A stretch of DNA of 64,000 bases from Neisseria dumasiana (GCF_022870885.1 NZ_CP091509.1:1860001-1924000), one strand, 5' to 3'. Counted from the stretch's first letter, positions 1-9,533 are shown. Notes: generated by a model not told the origin, from the letters alone. Program-made: numbers and translations.

Positions 1-490
1 CGGCCACATCGGCAAACGTTACTTTGTTGGTGTCTTTATCAAGCAGTTTGGCACGACTCTTACCGAATGAAAAAGCACCGCCTTTTCCACCGCCGCCGGA
101 CTGCATGCGCATAAAGTAAAACCATGCGCCGATAAGCAGCATCACGGGCAGCAAGCTGAAGAACAGGCTGGTGAGCATGCTTGGTTTTTCTTCCGGAATC
201 ACTTTCACGCGCACCTGCTTGTCGAGCAGTGTTTTAACCAAATTATCGTCTAAAGGCGCATTGGTGAAAAAACGGGTTTTATCGTTGCGCTCGCCTTTAA
301 TCAAATAGCCGCTCAAGCCCGAGCCTTCGATGTTGACATTAGCGACCTCGCCTTTGTTAACTTGCTCGATAAATTGCGAATACTCGATTTGCTGTTTATT
401 TTCCTGTTTGTCGCTGATGGCGTTGAAGGCGGCCATTAAGGCAACACCCAACACCAGCCAAACTAAAACATTCTTAAATATATTCCCCAC
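1..490 (-). CDS. ftsH: FtsH ATP-dependent zinc metalloprotease, N-terminal part (cut by window edge)
   Basis: Membrane-anchored AAA+ protease that degrades membrane and short-lived proteins. Only the N-terminal part is in the window: a first membrane helix (NVLVWLVLGVALMAAF), the periplasmic domain (IEYSQFIEQVNKGEV, GYLIKGERNDKTRFF), a second helix (LLPVMLLIGAWFYFMRM), a Gly-rich linker and the KVTFADVA motif that precedes the AAA domain. The ATPase and HExxH parts lie outside. I place the start at a GTG at 490 because GGAG sits 9 bases upstream and the family's usual N-terminus begins there. An in-frame ATG at 505 is the alternative. It lies downstream of rlmE on the same strand, the usual neisserial and enterobacterial order. 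Confidence 0.9.
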   Translation of the reverse strand, partial: MGNIFKNVLVWLVLGVALMAAFNAISDKQENKQQIEYSQFIEQVNKGEVANVNIEGSGLSGYLIKGERNDKTRFFTNAPLDDNLVKTLLDKQVRVKVIPEEKPSMLTSLFFSLLPVMLLIGAWFYFMRMQSGGGGKGGAFSFGKSRAKLLDKDTNKVTFADVA

Positions 491-552
491 TGAAACAGGC
501 TCCATACAAGGGTAAAAACAAAAACGGATTTTAAATCAGGCTATCTGCATTG

Positions 553-1173
553 TCAGCGTTTATTTTTAGCCAATAAATAAATCTCACTGGAACGATTGCG
601 TGAAGCTTGAGGCTTGCGCGTTTGTACCACGGCAAATGCTTCGCGCATGGCTGCCATATACTCTTGATAACCGGCTCCCTGAAATACTTTCACGAGAAAA
701 TTGCCTCCCGGTTTCAAATGGTTAACGGCAAAATCCAAAGCCAACTCGCACAGATAATAGCTACGCGCCTGATCTGTAACTGCATTGCCCGACATATTGG
801 GTGCCATATCGCAAATTACAAGGTCTAAGGGGCGGTTGCCCAGCAAGGCTTCAAATTCGGCCAATACCGTTTCTTCTCTAAAGTCGCCTTGAATAAACGA
901 AACGCCCTGTATTTCGTCCATCGGCAAAATATCCAGTGCAAATACCCGGCCTTTTTCGCCCGCCAACTCGGCAGCGACCTGAGACCAACTTCCCGGCGCG
1001 CTACCTAAATCGGCCAGTACGGTACCCGGTTTGATTAATTTGTCTTTTTCATTGATTTCCAAAAGTTTGTAGGCAGCTCTTGCCCGATAGCCGTCTTTTT
1101 GTGCCATATGCACATAATGATCGTTTACATGTTCGTTGAGCCATGCTTTGGAAGATTTCGAGCGGACAGACAT
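553..1173 (-). CDS. rlmE: 23S rRNA (uridine-2'-O)-methyltransferase RlmE (FtsJ/RrmJ)
   Basis: Methylates the 2'-O of U2552 in the A-loop of 23S rRNA late in 50S assembly, using S-adenosylmethionine. The 206-residue protein has family length. The SAM-binding motif [14 protein letters not shown] is at about 52-65. The catalytic K-D-K-E tetrad is visible as K in RAAYKLLE (about 36), D in [12 protein letters not shown] in FLVKVFQG and E in SSEIYLLA near the C-terminus. It is transcribed toward ftsH with a gap of about 60 bases, so the two probably form an operon. It is divergent from the CRM-domain gene, as in E. coli yhbY-rlmE-ftsH. Confidence 0.95.
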   Translation of the reverse strand: MSVRSKSSKAWLNEHVNDHYVHMAQKDGYRARAAYKLLEINEKDKLIKPGTVLADLGSAPGSWSQVAAELAGEKGRVFALDILPMDEIQGVSFIQGDFREETVLAEFEALLGNRPLDLVICDMAPNMSGNAVTDQARSYYLCELALDFAVNHLKPGGNFLVKVFQGAGYQEYMAAMREAFAVVQTRKPQASRNRSSEIYLLAKNKR

Positions 1174-1280
1174 AACACTCCACTATCGGTTTAAAGGGAA
1201 CTATTGTACGTTATTTTCCCCTTAACCATGCAGTTTCGCGTAAAATACCGCGTTTATATTGTTTGAAGAATTTCAAGAAA

Positions 1281-1562
1281 ATGACCGACAAATTAACCAC
1301 ACGCGAGATTTTGGAGCTTAAGGCGCGCGCGCATCATTTGAACCCTGTTGTGATGGTTGGGCAACACGGCCTGACAGACTCTGTAATTAAAGAAACCGAT
1401 GCGGCACTTACCGCGCACGAACTGATTAAAGTGCGTGTTTTAGGCGACGACCGTGCCGAACGCGTCGAGATATGCGCGGCCTTGTGCGAAGCGGTAGATG
1501 CGCAACTGGTACAGCACATCGGCAAATTGCTGGTTTTGTGGCGTAAAAAACCCGAAATTTAA
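1281..1562 (+). CDS. YhbY-family CRM-domain RNA-binding protein
   Basis: Small RNA-binding protein of the YhbY/CRM family, which associates with pre-50S ribosomal particles. The 93 residues form one CRM domain: an N-terminal basic stretch (LTTREILELKARAHHLNP), the GxxG-type loop (VMVGQHGLTDSV) and the C-terminal strand GKLLVLWRKK. I chose ATG 1281 because it gives the usual N-terminus MTDKLTTREI; an upstream TTG at 1263 adds six atypical residues. It is divergent from rlmE, with about 100 bases between them for promoters. The function follows from the family and from the conserved neighbourhood. Confidence 0.9.
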   Translation: MTDKLTTREILELKARAHHLNPVVMVGQHGLTDSVIKETDAALTAHELIKVRVLGDDRAERVEICAALCEAVDAQLVQHIGKLLVLWRKKPEI

Positions 1563-1619
1563 TACCTGCCTATCAGCCTGTTTCAATAAGCCTGCTTAAA
1601 CCATCTCTTAATTATTACG

Positions 1620-1652
1620 AAAGGCCGTCTGAAATGTTTTCAGACGGCCTTT
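1620..1652. terminator. Inverted DNA uptake sequence hairpin
   Basis: Two inverted AGGCCGTCTGAA copies make a 15-bp stem (1620-1634 with 1638-1652) and a 3-base loop. It lies between two convergent genes, so it can terminate both. Confidence 0.8.
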
Positions 1653-1684
1653 GTGCCGAACCCCGAGATTGTTTTACTCAGGCT

Positions 1685-2176
1685 TTATTTTTTTCCTAAA
1701 ATTTTCTCAGGCATTAAAGAAGAATGGTGGGAAGAAATCAGCCATTGTTTGCCATCCCAAACGTAAGTAAACGTATAACGGCCGGAATGCTTGGTTCCGT
1801 CTGCATAAGCAAATGTGTAGAGACCGTTATCCATAGCAATGTTACAACCCAGCTGTATATGGCTTAAGTCGATCGAACCTACGGGCTTATGAATCAGGAA
1901 ATGTGCGAAATAATCTTCTTTCTCCTCCGGTGTAAAACGCGGCTTGTTGGAAATGGTAGGCAGCAAAACAGAACCCGGAGCATAGTTGGCTACCACCTGC
2001 TTGGCATCGCCGCTTTTCAGAGAATGGTTCCAACGGTCGAACAGAGCGGCAATTTCCTGTTTACTAACAGCTTTACAGCCTGCCATATCCGCAGATATTT
2101 TGTTTTTTGCCACGCCGGTGGTACAGGCTGCCAATACTGAAGACATTGCCAAAACGGCCAATAAACCCAATTTCAT
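1685..2176 (-). CDS. SnoaL/DUF4440-like lipoprotein
   Basis: Predicted lipoprotein of 163 residues. The signal peptide MKLGLLAVLAMSSVLAAC ends in lipobox LAAC with Cys18. The rest fits the NTF2/SnoaL fold of the SgcJ/EcaC (DUF4440) group: IAALFDRWNHSLKSGDAKQV, then NYAPGSVLLPTIS, then GRYTFTYVWDGKQWLISSHH. Such domains are small binding or dimerisation modules with no assigned chemistry here. The start at 2176 is set by the signal peptide and by AAGGAG just upstream; a longer frame to 2215 adds residues without homology. It is monocistronic, with an uptake-sequence hairpin downstream. Confidence 0.75.
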   Translation of the reverse strand: MKLGLLAVLAMSSVLAACTTGVAKNKISADMAGCKAVSKQEIAALFDRWNHSLKSGDAKQVVANYAPGSVLLPTISNKPRFTPEEKEDYFAHFLIHKPVGSIDLSHIQLGCNIAMDNGLYTFAYADGTKHSGRYTFTYVWDGKQWLISSHHSSLMPEKILGKK

Positions 2177-2390
2177 ATTGAATTCTCCTTTTAATAAAGG
2201 GTGGTCGGAAAGCAATTGAGTTCAGGATAGCATCAATTCCTGCACGATAAAGTTGTGATGGCACAAGGTTTAATTTATATCAAACAATCTGCCTATTTAT
2301 TTATAAAATGGAAATCATAATTTTATGTTTTTATTAAAAATATTAAAATAAAGAAAAATATTAATAATTTACCCGAATAGAGCTTGATTT

Positions 2391-2419
2391 AGGCCGTCTG
2401 AAACGGTTTCAGACGGCCT
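2391..2419. terminator. Inverted DNA uptake sequence hairpin
   Basis: 14-bp stem (2391-2404 with 2406-2419) just after the stop of the DUF1287 gene. The flanking 2180-2390 stretch is AT-rich and holds no gene I can support. Confidence 0.75.
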
Positions 2420-2439
2420 TGAAGTGTTTTGCATTTCAC

Positions 2440-3009
2440 TCATTTGGGCAACCGGTAGTGGCCTGTAATTTTGTAGCGGTAAAGAATATCTTCTTCCCGC
2501 GTGCCGCGTCCTATATTATGGATAATCAGGGGTTTGCCGCGAACACTCCGGTCGGACACAATACCGATATGGGTTAAACCGCGCCCTAAATCCCAAGTAA
2601 CCACATCGCCCGCACGATAAGCCCCTGCAACAACACGGTAACCTTTACGGTCAAAATAAGTGGCGATATTCGGCACGCGGCGGTGGTCGATATTGCGGTC
2701 GGTTGCTTTCAACCCCCACTTTTTAGGATAAGCCGAAAAGTTTTTCGACATATCCTCGTGAATCATCTGCTGCAAATCCCAGCCTTGCTTTCTCAGCGCG
2801 CGGATCAACACGTCGGTGCACACCCCTTTGTGCAGCGGCACGTCGCCCATAGGATAGTCCAGCCGGGTATAAGCGGGATCATAAGATACGGTTTTGCCGA
2901 TTTGCCAACGTGCATCTTGAACCAATTTCTGAGGCGACAAAGCCCACGCAGGAAATGTATTCAACCCGAACACGCAAGCCGCAAGAAACACACGAACAGG
3001 AAACTTCAT
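2440..3009 (-). CDS. DUF1287 exported protein (NlpC/P60-like fold)
   Basis: A 189-residue exported protein with a signal peptide (about 1-23, ending AWA). It matches DUF1287 (YijF type): VSYDPAYTRLDYPMGDVP, then HKGVCTDVLIRALRKQGWDL with the conserved Cys, the DHRRVPNI block, and AGDVVTWDLG followed by THIGIVSD. The conserved Cys and His resemble NlpC/P60 cysteine peptidases, so cell-wall peptide hydrolysis in the periplasm is a possible role, but this is inference. It stands alone, followed by an uptake-sequence hairpin. Confidence 0.8.
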   Translation of the reverse strand: MKFPVRVFLAACVFGLNTFPAWALSPQKLVQDARWQIGKTVSYDPAYTRLDYPMGDVPLHKGVCTDVLIRALRKQGWDLQQMIHEDMSKNFSAYPKKWGLKATDRNIDHRRVPNIATYFDRKGYRVVAGAYRAGDVVTWDLGRGLTHIGIVSDRSVRGKPLIIHNIGRGTREEDILYRYKITGHYRLPK

Positions 3010-3143
3010 CCGAATAACTCCGAATCAACTATAAAATACCGATATCATAACCAAACGCCATGCCTTCAGACGGCCTCTGAAAGTTAAGTTGTATAAATAT
3101 TATATATGGGCATAAACTGTTTCAGGCCGTCTGAAAGCAGCCT

Positions 3144-3159
3144 GAGACCTTTGCAAACC
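3144..3159. repeat. Solo end of the GAGACCTTTGCAAA inverted-repeat element
   Basis: GAGACCTTTGCAAACCC just upstream of the prolyl aminopeptidase start matches the terminal repeat of the MITE at 59154-59296, including the CCT that precedes it. No second end is seen nearby, so this is a remnant or a single shared end. Confidence 0.5.
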
Positions 3160-3179
3160 CTTTCCGCAAGGAGAAGCTT

Positions 3180-4115
3180 ATGTATCCGATTCACGAACCC
3201 CGCGTGAGCGGCTTGTTAAAAGTATCCGACATCCATCAGATTTATTGGGAAGAATCCGGCAACCCGCACGGCATTCCGGTGATTTTTCTGCACGGCGGGC
3301 CGGGTGCGGGGGCATCGCCGAAAGCACGCGGCTTTTTCAACCCCCGCAAATACCGCGTGGTGATTATCGACCAGCGCGGTTGCGGGCGTTCGCTACCGTA
3401 TGCCGAAACCGATGAAAACACCACTTGGGATTTGGTGGTCGACATCGAAAAAGTACGCGAAATGCTCGGCATACACAGTTGGCTGGTATTCGGCGGCTCT
3501 TGGGGCAGCACACTTTCGCTGGCTTACGCGCAAACCCATCCGGAACGTGTGCGCGGCTTGATTTTGCGCGGCATCTTCTTGGGGCGGCAGAGTGAAATCC
3601 GCTGGCTCAACGAGCAAGGCGGTGCGAAACACATCTACCCCGAACAGTGGCAGCATTATCTCGCCCCCGTGCCCGAAGCAAAGCGCGGTGCAATCGTACA
3701 GGCCTATCATGAAATGCTGTTCGGCCAAGACCGCGAACAGGCTCTGCGGGCGGCGAAAGCATGGGCGGAATGGGAAAGCTGGCTGGTGCAGTTCGACCCG
3801 CAACCGGTGGAAGAAGATGCGGAGCAGGCGTTGGCGATTTCGCGCATCGAAAACCATTATTTCGTCAACGGCTGCTGGCTGGAAAACGAAAAAGCGTTGC
3901 TGGCGAATATAGATAAAATCCGCCATATCCCCACCGTGATTATTCAGGGCCGTTACGACATCTGCACGCCGATGCAGAGCGCATGGGAATTGAAACAAGC
4001 ATTCCCCGAAGCCGATTTGCGGATTGTGCAGGGCGGGCATGCGGCGTTTGAAGGCGAAGTGGCCAAAGGCTTGGTGCAGGCAGCGGACGAATTTGCAGAC
4101 AAGTTGGCCGTCTGA
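3180..4115 (+). CDS. pip: Proline iminopeptidase (prolyl aminopeptidase)
   Basis: Cytoplasmic serine peptidase of family S33 that removes N-terminal proline from peptides. The 311-residue length is normal for the short bacterial type. The alpha/beta-hydrolase fold shows the oxyanion motif HGGPGAG, the nucleophile elbow GGSWGSTLSLAY, the Asp segment GRYDICTP and the His segment VQGGHAAFEGE. The PERVRGLILRGIF block after the nucleophile is typical of this family. The start ATG has AAGGAG 8 bases upstream. It is probably transcribed alone: an uptake-sequence hairpin follows the stop. Confidence 0.95.
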   Translation: MYPIHEPRVSGLLKVSDIHQIYWEESGNPHGIPVIFLHGGPGAGASPKARGFFNPRKYRVVIIDQRGCGRSLPYAETDENTTWDLVVDIEKVREMLGIHSWLVFGGSWGSTLSLAYAQTHPERVRGLILRGIFLGRQSEIRWLNEQGGAKHIYPEQWQHYLAPVPEAKRGAIVQAYHEMLFGQDREQALRAAKAWAEWESWLVQFDPQPVEEDAEQALAISRIENHYFVNGCWLENEKALLANIDKIRHIPTVIIQGRYDICTPMQSAWELKQAFPEADLRIVQGGHAAFEGEVAKGLVQAADEFADKLAV

Positions 4116-4143
4116 AAAGAGCGGCCGTGTTTTTCAGACGGCC
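4106..4143. terminator. Inverted DNA uptake sequence hairpin after pip
   Basis: 13-bp stem (4106-4118 with 4131-4143) overlapping the pip stop codon region. Confidence 0.7.
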
Positions 4144-4216
4144 TCAACCCGCAGGCTTTCAGGCCGTCTGAAATCCCGTACAATACGCCGACCGTTTTTT
4201 AAAGGAATCCGCCTCG

Positions 4217-4975
4217 ATGAATACCGTAAAAATCAAAAACACCGTGCTGGGCGCAGGCAGCCCGAAAATCTGCGTGCCGTTGGTAGCCAAAGATTCAGAC
4301 GGCCTGCAAACCGCTTTGGCAGGCTTGCAGGGCTTGGCTTTTGATGTGGTGGAATTTCGTGCGGACTTTCTCGAACGTGCGGCCGACAGCGGCTATGTGA
4401 TGGAACACCTGCGCGAAGTGCGCGCCGCCCTGCCGGATACGCCGCTGCTGTTTACCTTCCGCCGCGCCGAAGAAGGCGGCGAGTGCCCCGTGCCGCCGGA
4501 GGTTTATTTTTCGCTGGTTCAAGTGGCCATACGCTCCGGCCTGACCGACATCATCGATATCGAACTGTTTGCAGGCGAAGATAAAGTGAAAGAAACCGTT
4601 GCACTGGCCAAAGCCAACGGCGTGGCGGCCTTGCTGTGCAATCACGATTTCGACAAAACGCCGCCGAAAGAAGAGATAGTAGGCCGTCTGAAAACCATGC
4701 AGGATTGGGACGCGGACATCTGCAAAATCGCCGTGATGCCGCAATCCGCCGCCGACGTGCTGGTGCTGCTCGATGCCACGCAAACCATGTTCCATCAATA
4801 TGCGCGGCAGCCTCTGGTAACGATGGCGATGGGCAAACTGGGCGTGGTGAGCCGTTTGGCGGGCGAAACCTTCGGCTCGGCAATGACTTTCGGCTCTGCG
4901 GGAACCGCTTCCGCGCCCGGGCAGATCGGCGTGAACGATTTGCGCTTTATTTTGAACGTGTTGGCAGGTAAATAA
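4217..4975 (+). CDS. aroD: Type I 3-dehydroquinate dehydratase
   Basis: Third step of the shikimate pathway: converts 3-dehydroquinate to 3-dehydroshikimate by Schiff-base catalysis. 252 residues, family length. Visible motifs are EFRADF near residue 48, the catalytic His in LLCNHDFDKTP and the Schiff-base Lys in ICKIAVMPQ. The C-terminal substrate loop SAGTASAPGQIGV is complete. Two uptake sequences lie inside the coding region, one read as DSDGL near residue 32 and one read as GRLK near residue 156. It is followed by an uptake-sequence hairpin at 4983-5014. aroA of the same pathway begins at the far end of this window but is not linked. Confidence 0.95.
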   Translation: MNTVKIKNTVLGAGSPKICVPLVAKDSDGLQTALAGLQGLAFDVVEFRADFLERAADSGYVMEHLREVRAALPDTPLLFTFRRAEEGGECPVPPEVYFSLVQVAIRSGLTDIIDIELFAGEDKVKETVALAKANGVAALLCNHDFDKTPPKEEIVGRLKTMQDWDADICKIAVMPQSAADVLVLLDATQTMFHQYARQPLVTMAMGKLGVVSRLAGETFGSAMTFGSAGTASAPGQIGVNDLRFILNVLAGK

Positions 4976-4982
4976 TATCGGC

Positions 4983-5014
4983 AGGCCGTCTGAAAACATA
5001 TTTTCAGACGGCCT
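4983..5014. terminator. Inverted DNA uptake sequence hairpin after aroD
   Basis: 14-bp perfect stem (4983-4996 with 5001-5014) eight bases after the aroD stop. Confidence 0.8.
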
Positions 5015-5125
5015 CAAAGCCTTATAGCTTTATATTATAAATAATAGAAGTAAGCATTCTTTGTATTGTGTTTTCGATTGTCGTACAATGCCTGCTTCTA
5101 TTATCGACGTTTTACTGGAATGATT

Positions 5126-5965
5126 ATGTTGAAAAAATTCGTACTCGGCAGCATGGCTGCTTTTGTATTGGCTGCCTGCGGCAACGGTGGCGGCAGCTCA
5201 TCTTCAGCCTCCGCTCCGGCCTCTTCCACCCCCGAAACCCAAGTTGCCGGTTCGCTGATCGAACGCATCAACAATAAAGGCACGGTAACCGTAGGCACCG
5301 AAGGCACTTACGCACCGTTCACCTATCACGATGAAAGCGGCAAATTAACCGGTTACGATGTAGAAGTGACCCGTGCCGTAGCAGAAAAGCTCGGCGTAAA
5401 AGTCGAATTCAAAGAAACCCAATGGGATGCCATGTTGGCCGGCTTGAAAGCAGGCCGGTTCGACATCGTAGCCAACCAAGTGAGCCTGACCACACCCGAA
5501 CGCCGCGCCACTTTCGACAAATCTGCCGAATACAGCTATTCAGGCCCGATGGCGGTAGACCGCAAAGACGACAACCGCATTAAATCGCTGGCCGATGTAA
5601 AAGGTTTGTCTGCCGCACAAACCTTGAGCAGCAACTACGGCGAAATGGCGCAAAAAGCCGAAGCCAAAATCATTCCGGTAGACGGCATGGCTCAGGCATT
5701 GACTTTGGTTCAACAAAAACGTGCCGACTTCACATTCAACGATTCGCTCGCCCTGCTCGATTATCTTAAGAAAAATCCGAACTCCGGCCTGAAAACCGCA
5801 TGGACGGCCCCCGCAGAGGAAAAATTGGGTGCCGGTCTGATTTTAAACAAAAACAACGATGAAGCCTTGGCAAAAATCAGCGGCGCAATAGAAGAGCTGC
5901 GTGCAGACGGCACATTGAAAAAACTGGGCGAACAATTCTTTGGCGTAGATGTAAGTGTTAAATGA
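5126..5965 (+). CDS. Polar amino acid ABC transporter, substrate-binding lipoprotein
   Basis: Solute receptor of an ABC importer of the polar amino acid (PAAT) family. The signal peptide MLKKFVLGSMAAFVLAAC ends in a lipobox with Cys18, followed by a Gly/Ser linker. Family 3 solute-binding motifs follow: GTVTVGTEGTYAPFTYHDES, GYDVEVTRAVAEKLGVKVEF, WDAMLAGLKAGRFDIVANQV and LKKLGEQFFGVDVS. The start at 5126 is preferred because GGA lies 6 bases upstream; an in-frame ATG at 5120 adds two residues. The stop overlaps the permease start. Neisserial relatives of this three-gene set transport cystine or cysteine; that substrate is inferred from resemblance only. Confidence 0.9.
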   Translation: MLKKFVLGSMAAFVLAACGNGGGSSSSASAPASSTPETQVAGSLIERINNKGTVTVGTEGTYAPFTYHDESGKLTGYDVEVTRAVAEKLGVKVEFKETQWDAMLAGLKAGRFDIVANQVSLTTPERRATFDKSAEYSYSGPMAVDRKDDNRIKSLADVKGLSAAQTLSSNYGEMAQKAEAKIIPVDGMAQALTLVQQKRADFTFNDSLALLDYLKKNPNSGLKTAWTAPAEEKLGAGLILNKNNDEALAKISGAIEELRADGTLKKLGEQFFGVDVSVK

Positions 5966-6671
5966 TCTTTTAAGCGCGCTGCCGTTTATGACCGAAGCCC
6001 GCGCGGCTTTGGTCATAAATGCATTTTGGCCGATGGTTAAAGCGGGGTTTCTCTATTCCATTCCGCTGGCCGTCGTTTCTTTTATTTTCGGCATCCTGAT
6101 TGCATTGGCCGTCGCCTTGGTGCGCGTGATACCGGTTAACGGCATCTTCCACCGCATCTTGCTCGGCATAGTGAAATTCTACGTTTCCGCCATCCGCGGC
6201 ACACCGATGCTGGTTCAGTTGATGGTGGTGTTTTACGGCTTACCGGCCATCGGCATCACGCTCGACCCGCTGCCTACCGCCGTAATCGGCTTTTCGCTGA
6301 ATATCGGTGCCTATGCCTCCGAAACTATACGGGCGGCGATTTTATCGGTGCCCAAAGGCCAATGGGAAGCGGGTTTCTCCATCGGCATGACTTATATGCA
6401 GACCTTCCGCCGCATCATCATGCCGCAAGCGTTCCGCGTTTCCGTGCCGCCCTTGAGCAACACCTTTATCAGCCTGTTTAAAGAAACCTCGCTGGCTTCG
6501 GTGGTAACCATTACCGAGCTTTTCCGCGTGGCGCAGCAAATTGCCAACGCCAGCTACGACTTTCTGCCCGTGTATATCGAGGCAGGCTTGATATATTGGG
6601 TGTTCTGCTTCTTCCTGTTTATCGGGCAGGCAAAACTCGAAAAACGGCTCGACCGCTACGTTGCCAAGTGA
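5955..6671 (+). CDS. Polar amino acid ABC transporter, permease
   Basis: Inner-membrane permease of the same importer, 238 residues. It contains the HisM/PAAT signature: SAIRGTPMLVQLMVVFYGLP, then GAYASETIRAAILSVPKGQWEAG (the EAA loop that docks the ATPase), then PQAFRVSVPPLSNTFISLFK. About five membrane helices are visible. The frame opens with a GTG at 5955, eleven bases inside the upstream gene's end. ATG 5988 is a shorter alternative, but it would cut an N-terminus that looks conserved. The 8-base gap to the ATPase gene and the overlap upstream show one operon. Confidence 0.9.
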   Translation: MLNDLLSALPFMTEARAALVINAFWPMVKAGFLYSIPLAVVSFIFGILIALAVALVRVIPVNGIFHRILLGIVKFYVSAIRGTPMLVQLMVVFYGLPAIGITLDPLPTAVIGFSLNIGAYASETIRAAILSVPKGQWEAGFSIGMTYMQTFRRIIMPQAFRVSVPPLSNTFISLFKETSLASVVTITELFRVAQQIANASYDFLPVYIEAGLIYWVFCFFLFIGQAKLEKRLDRYVAK

Positions 6672-6680
6672 GCATAAACC

Positions 6681-7436
6681 ATGATTAAAATCCGCAATAT
6701 CCATAAAGCATTCGGCAGCAATTCGATTTTAAACGGCATTGATTTGGACGTAGCAAAAGGCAGCGTAGTCGTGATTCTCGGCCCTTCCGGTTCGGGCAAA
6801 ACCACATTTCTGCGCTGTTTGAATGCTTTGGAAATGCCCCAGCAAGGCAGCATAGAATTCGACGGCCCAAGCCCGTTGGGCATTGATTTTGCTCAACATC
6901 CGTCCAAAAAAGACATTCTCGCCCTGCGCCGCAAATCAGGTATGGTGTTTCAGCAGTACAATCTTTTTCCGCACAAAACCGCGCTGGAAAACGTGATGGA
7001 AGGCCCCGTGGCCGTACAAGGTATTTCCGCAGCAGAAGCCCGTAAAAAAGCGTTGGCCTTGCTGGAAAAAGTCGGCCTTGCCGATAAAGTGGATTTATAC
7101 CCTTTCCAGCTCTCGGGCGGTCAACAACAGCGGGTAGGTATCGCCCGTGCTTTGGCAATCCAACCGGATTTAATGCTGTTCGACGAACCAACCTCCGCCC
7201 TTGACCCCGAGTTGGTGCAAGATGTATTGAATACCATGAAGGAGCTTGCTAAAGAAGGCTGGACGATGGTGGTTGTTACCCACGAAATCAAATTTGCCAT
7301 GGAAGTGGCTGATTTGGTGGTGGTAATGGATGGCGGCGTGATTGTGGAACAAGGTTCGCCCGAAACATTATTTAAAAACCCCCAACACGAACGCACCAAA
7401 CGCTTTCTGCACCAAATCCGCGTACAGGAAGATTAA
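6681..7436 (+). CDS. Polar amino acid ABC transporter, ATP-binding protein
   Basis: Cytoplasmic ATPase driving the importer, 251 residues. Walker [10 protein letters not shown] at about 33-41, Q-loop [11 protein letters not shown], signature [15 protein letters not shown], Walker [15 protein letters not shown] and H-loop [15 protein letters not shown] are all intact. The [11 protein letters not shown] and SALDPELV wording is typical of the PAAT (GlnQ/HisP) group. It is the last gene of the three-gene operon; a bidirectional hairpin terminator follows at 7572-7607. Confidence 0.93.
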   Translation: MIKIRNIHKAFGSNSILNGIDLDVAKGSVVVILGPSGSGKTTFLRCLNALEMPQQGSIEFDGPSPLGIDFAQHPSKKDILALRRKSGMVFQQYNLFPHKTALENVMEGPVAVQGISAAEARKKALALLEKVGLADKVDLYPFQLSGGQQQRVGIARALAIQPDLMLFDEPTSALDPELVQDVLNTMKELAKEGWTMVVVTHEIKFAMEVADLVVVMDGGVIVEQGSPETLFKNPQHERTKRFLHQIRVQED

Positions 7437-7571
7437 TGCGCGATTACCTTAAAAGGCTGCGACGACGTAGCAGAAACACTGTTTATTTGCTCTATCTTGA
7501 GTCAAACAAAACGGGGCATTATTAACTTCCACTATTAAAAGTTCAGCCTCCGTCAACAGAGATGCAACACA

Positions 7572-7607
7572 AAAAAACACTTGGCATTTTACAGCCAAGT
7601 GTTTTTT
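7572..7607. terminator. Bidirectional Rho-independent terminator
   Basis: 14-bp stem (7572-7585 with 7594-7607), A-run on the left and T-run on the right, between convergent transcription units. The stem sequence AACACTTGGC...GCCAAGTGTT is almost the same as the hairpin inside both IS1655-like copies. The 7437-7570 stretch before it holds no gene. Confidence 0.85.
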
Positions 7608-7638
7608 ATTTAACGGATTTCCATCAGCTTTTCAAAAA

Positions 7639-9267
7639 CTAAGCCAATCCTTTTTTCTCCAAATAGCTTTCGTAATCGCCCAGATAGTGTTCGTAACCGC
7701 CTTTGCCGTCCAGTTCGATGATTTGTGTGGCCAGTGAAGACACAAACTGGCGGTCGTGCGATACGAAAATCAGCGTGCCTTTGTATTTTTCCAAAGCCAT
7801 ATTTAAGGATTCGATGCTTTCCATATCCATGTGGTTGGTCGGTTCGTCCATAATCAACACGTTCGGTTTCAGCAGAATCAGCTTGCCGTAAAGCATACGG
7901 CCTTTCTCTCCGCCCGAAAGCACCTGCACTTGTTTTACCACATCATTGCTGCCGAACAGCAAGCGACCGAGCGTACCGCGGATAACCTGTTCGTCGTCGC
8001 CTTCCTGACCCCATTGGCGCATCCATTCGGTGAGGTTCATGTCGATATCGAAGTCGTTTTCGTGGTCTTGCGGATAGTAGCCGACGTTGGCTTTTTCCGC
8101 CCATTTGATGGTACCTGAATCGGGTTGGACACCTTCGCCGTATTCGGGATTGAATGCACCGGCCAACAATTTCAGCAAAGTGGACTTACCGGCACCGTTA
8201 GGGCCGATAATCGCCAAACGTTCTCCGGCTTCCAGAATAAAGCCCAGGTTTTTAAACAATTGGTTCTCAAAGCGTTTGCTCAAACCTTCCACTTCAACAG
8301 CTTGGCGGTGCAGCTTGGCTTTTTCGTCGGTTTCAAAGCGGATATACGGGTTTTGGCGAGTAGAAGGTTTCACTTCCACCATTTCGGCCTTGATCTTATC
8401 GGCCTGTTTCAGACGGCTGGTGGCTTGACGGGCTTTGGATTTATTGGCCGAGAAGCGTGCCACGAATTCTTGCAGTTCTTGCAGCTTTTCTTTGGCTTTA
8501 GCGTTGTCGCGCATGGCGCGCTCGCGGGATTGCGCGGAAGCCAGCATGTAATCATCGTAGTTGCCGGGGTAGATGGTGATGCTGTTGTAATCAACATCGG
8601 CCATATGCGTGCAGACTTCATTCAAAAAATGGCGGTCGTGCGAAATGATGATCATAGTGGAATCGTATTCGTTCAACACACCTTCGAGCCAACGGATGGT
8701 GTTGATGTCCAAGTTGTTGGTCGGCTCGTCGAGCAGCAATACGTCGGGTTTGGAAAACAAGGCTTGCGCCAGCAATACGCGCAGTTTGAAGCCGGGAGCC
8801 ACTTCGCTCATTTGGGCATTGTGCAATGATTCTTCGATACCCACGCCGCTCAACAATTCGGCCGCGCGCGCTTCGGCGGTGTAACCGTCGTATTCGGCAA
8901 ACTTGGCTTCCAATTCGGCAGCGTGCATGTAATCGTCTTCGGTGGCTTCCAAATTGGCGTAAATGGCATCACGCTCGGTCATCGCCGACCACATTTCGGT
9001 GTGCCCCATCATCACTACATCCAGCACACGCATCTCTTCATAGGCAAATTGATCTTGGCGCAGTTTACCGAGGCGGACACCGTTTTCAATGGCCACTTCG
9101 CCGCTGGTCGGCTCCAAGTCGCCACCAAGGATTTTCATGAAGGTGGATTTACCCGAACCGTTGGCACCAATCAGCCCGTAGCGGTTGCCTTCGCCGAATT
9201 TGACAGACACGTTTTCAAACAGCGGCTTTGCGCCGAACTGCATGGTTATGCCGTTGGTAGAAATCAT
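7639..9267 (-). CDS. ybiT: ABC-F family ATPase, YbiT type
   Basis: Soluble twin-ATPase of the ABC-F family, which acts on ribosomes and has no membrane domain. 542 residues. The first nucleotide-binding domain has Walker [11 protein letters not shown] (about 33-42) and [11 protein letters not shown]; the second has [10 protein letters not shown], signature LSGGEKGR and [11 protein letters not shown]. Between them is the charged P-site linker ([20 protein letters not shown]). N-terminus [20 protein letters not shown] and the [11 protein letters not shown] block resemble YbiT rather than EttA or Uup. The start at 9267 gives the family N-terminus; the frame runs open to 9330 without homology. 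Confidence 0.9.
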   Translation of the reverse strand: MISTNGITMQFGAKPLFENVSVKFGEGNRYGLIGANGSGKSTFMKILGGDLEPTSGEVAIENGVRLGKLRQDQFAYEEMRVLDVVMMGHTEMWSAMTERDAIYANLEATEDDYMHAAELEAKFAEYDGYTAEARAAELLSGVGIEESLHNAQMSEVAPGFKLRVLLAQALFSKPDVLLLDEPTNNLDINTIRWLEGVLNEYDSTMIIISHDRHFLNEVCTHMADVDYNSITIYPGNYDDYMLASAQSRERAMRDNAKAKEKLQELQEFVARFSANKSKARQATSRLKQADKIKAEMVEVKPSTRQNPYIRFETDEKAKLHRQAVEVEGLSKRFENQLFKNLGFILEAGERLAIIGPNGAGKSTLLKLLAGAFNPEYGEGVQPDSGTIKWAEKANVGYYPQDHENDFDIDMNLTEWMRQWGQEGDDEQVIRGTLGRLLFGSNDVVKQVQVLSGGEKGRMLYGKLILLKPNVLIMDEPTNHMDMESIESLNMALEKYKGTLIFVSHDRQFVSSLATQIIELDGKGGYEHYLGDYESYLEKKGLA

Positions 9268-9533
9268 TTTGATACAACCTTTAAGGATAAAATATTTAAA
9301 GCGCGGAATTATATCATAATTTCCGTTCAATCCGCTGCCGGTCTCTGCCGTCTGAAAAATAAGGTTCGAAGCGTCAAAGCATGATCAAATGTTTTTTTCA
9401 GACGGCCTCAACATATTCAACCGTTTTCATTATTTTTAAGAACCCGGAGCATGTCGACCAATGTGTTGACAACTTTGCAAGCTCATGCAAAAAAACATAT
9501 CAAACAGGCCGTCTGAAATACTTTTCAGACGGC

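Noticed and set aside
3393..4040. 215-codon frame opposite pip
   Set aside because: Lies antisense over the whole of an evident enzyme gene; arises from codon bias of GC-rich coding DNA.
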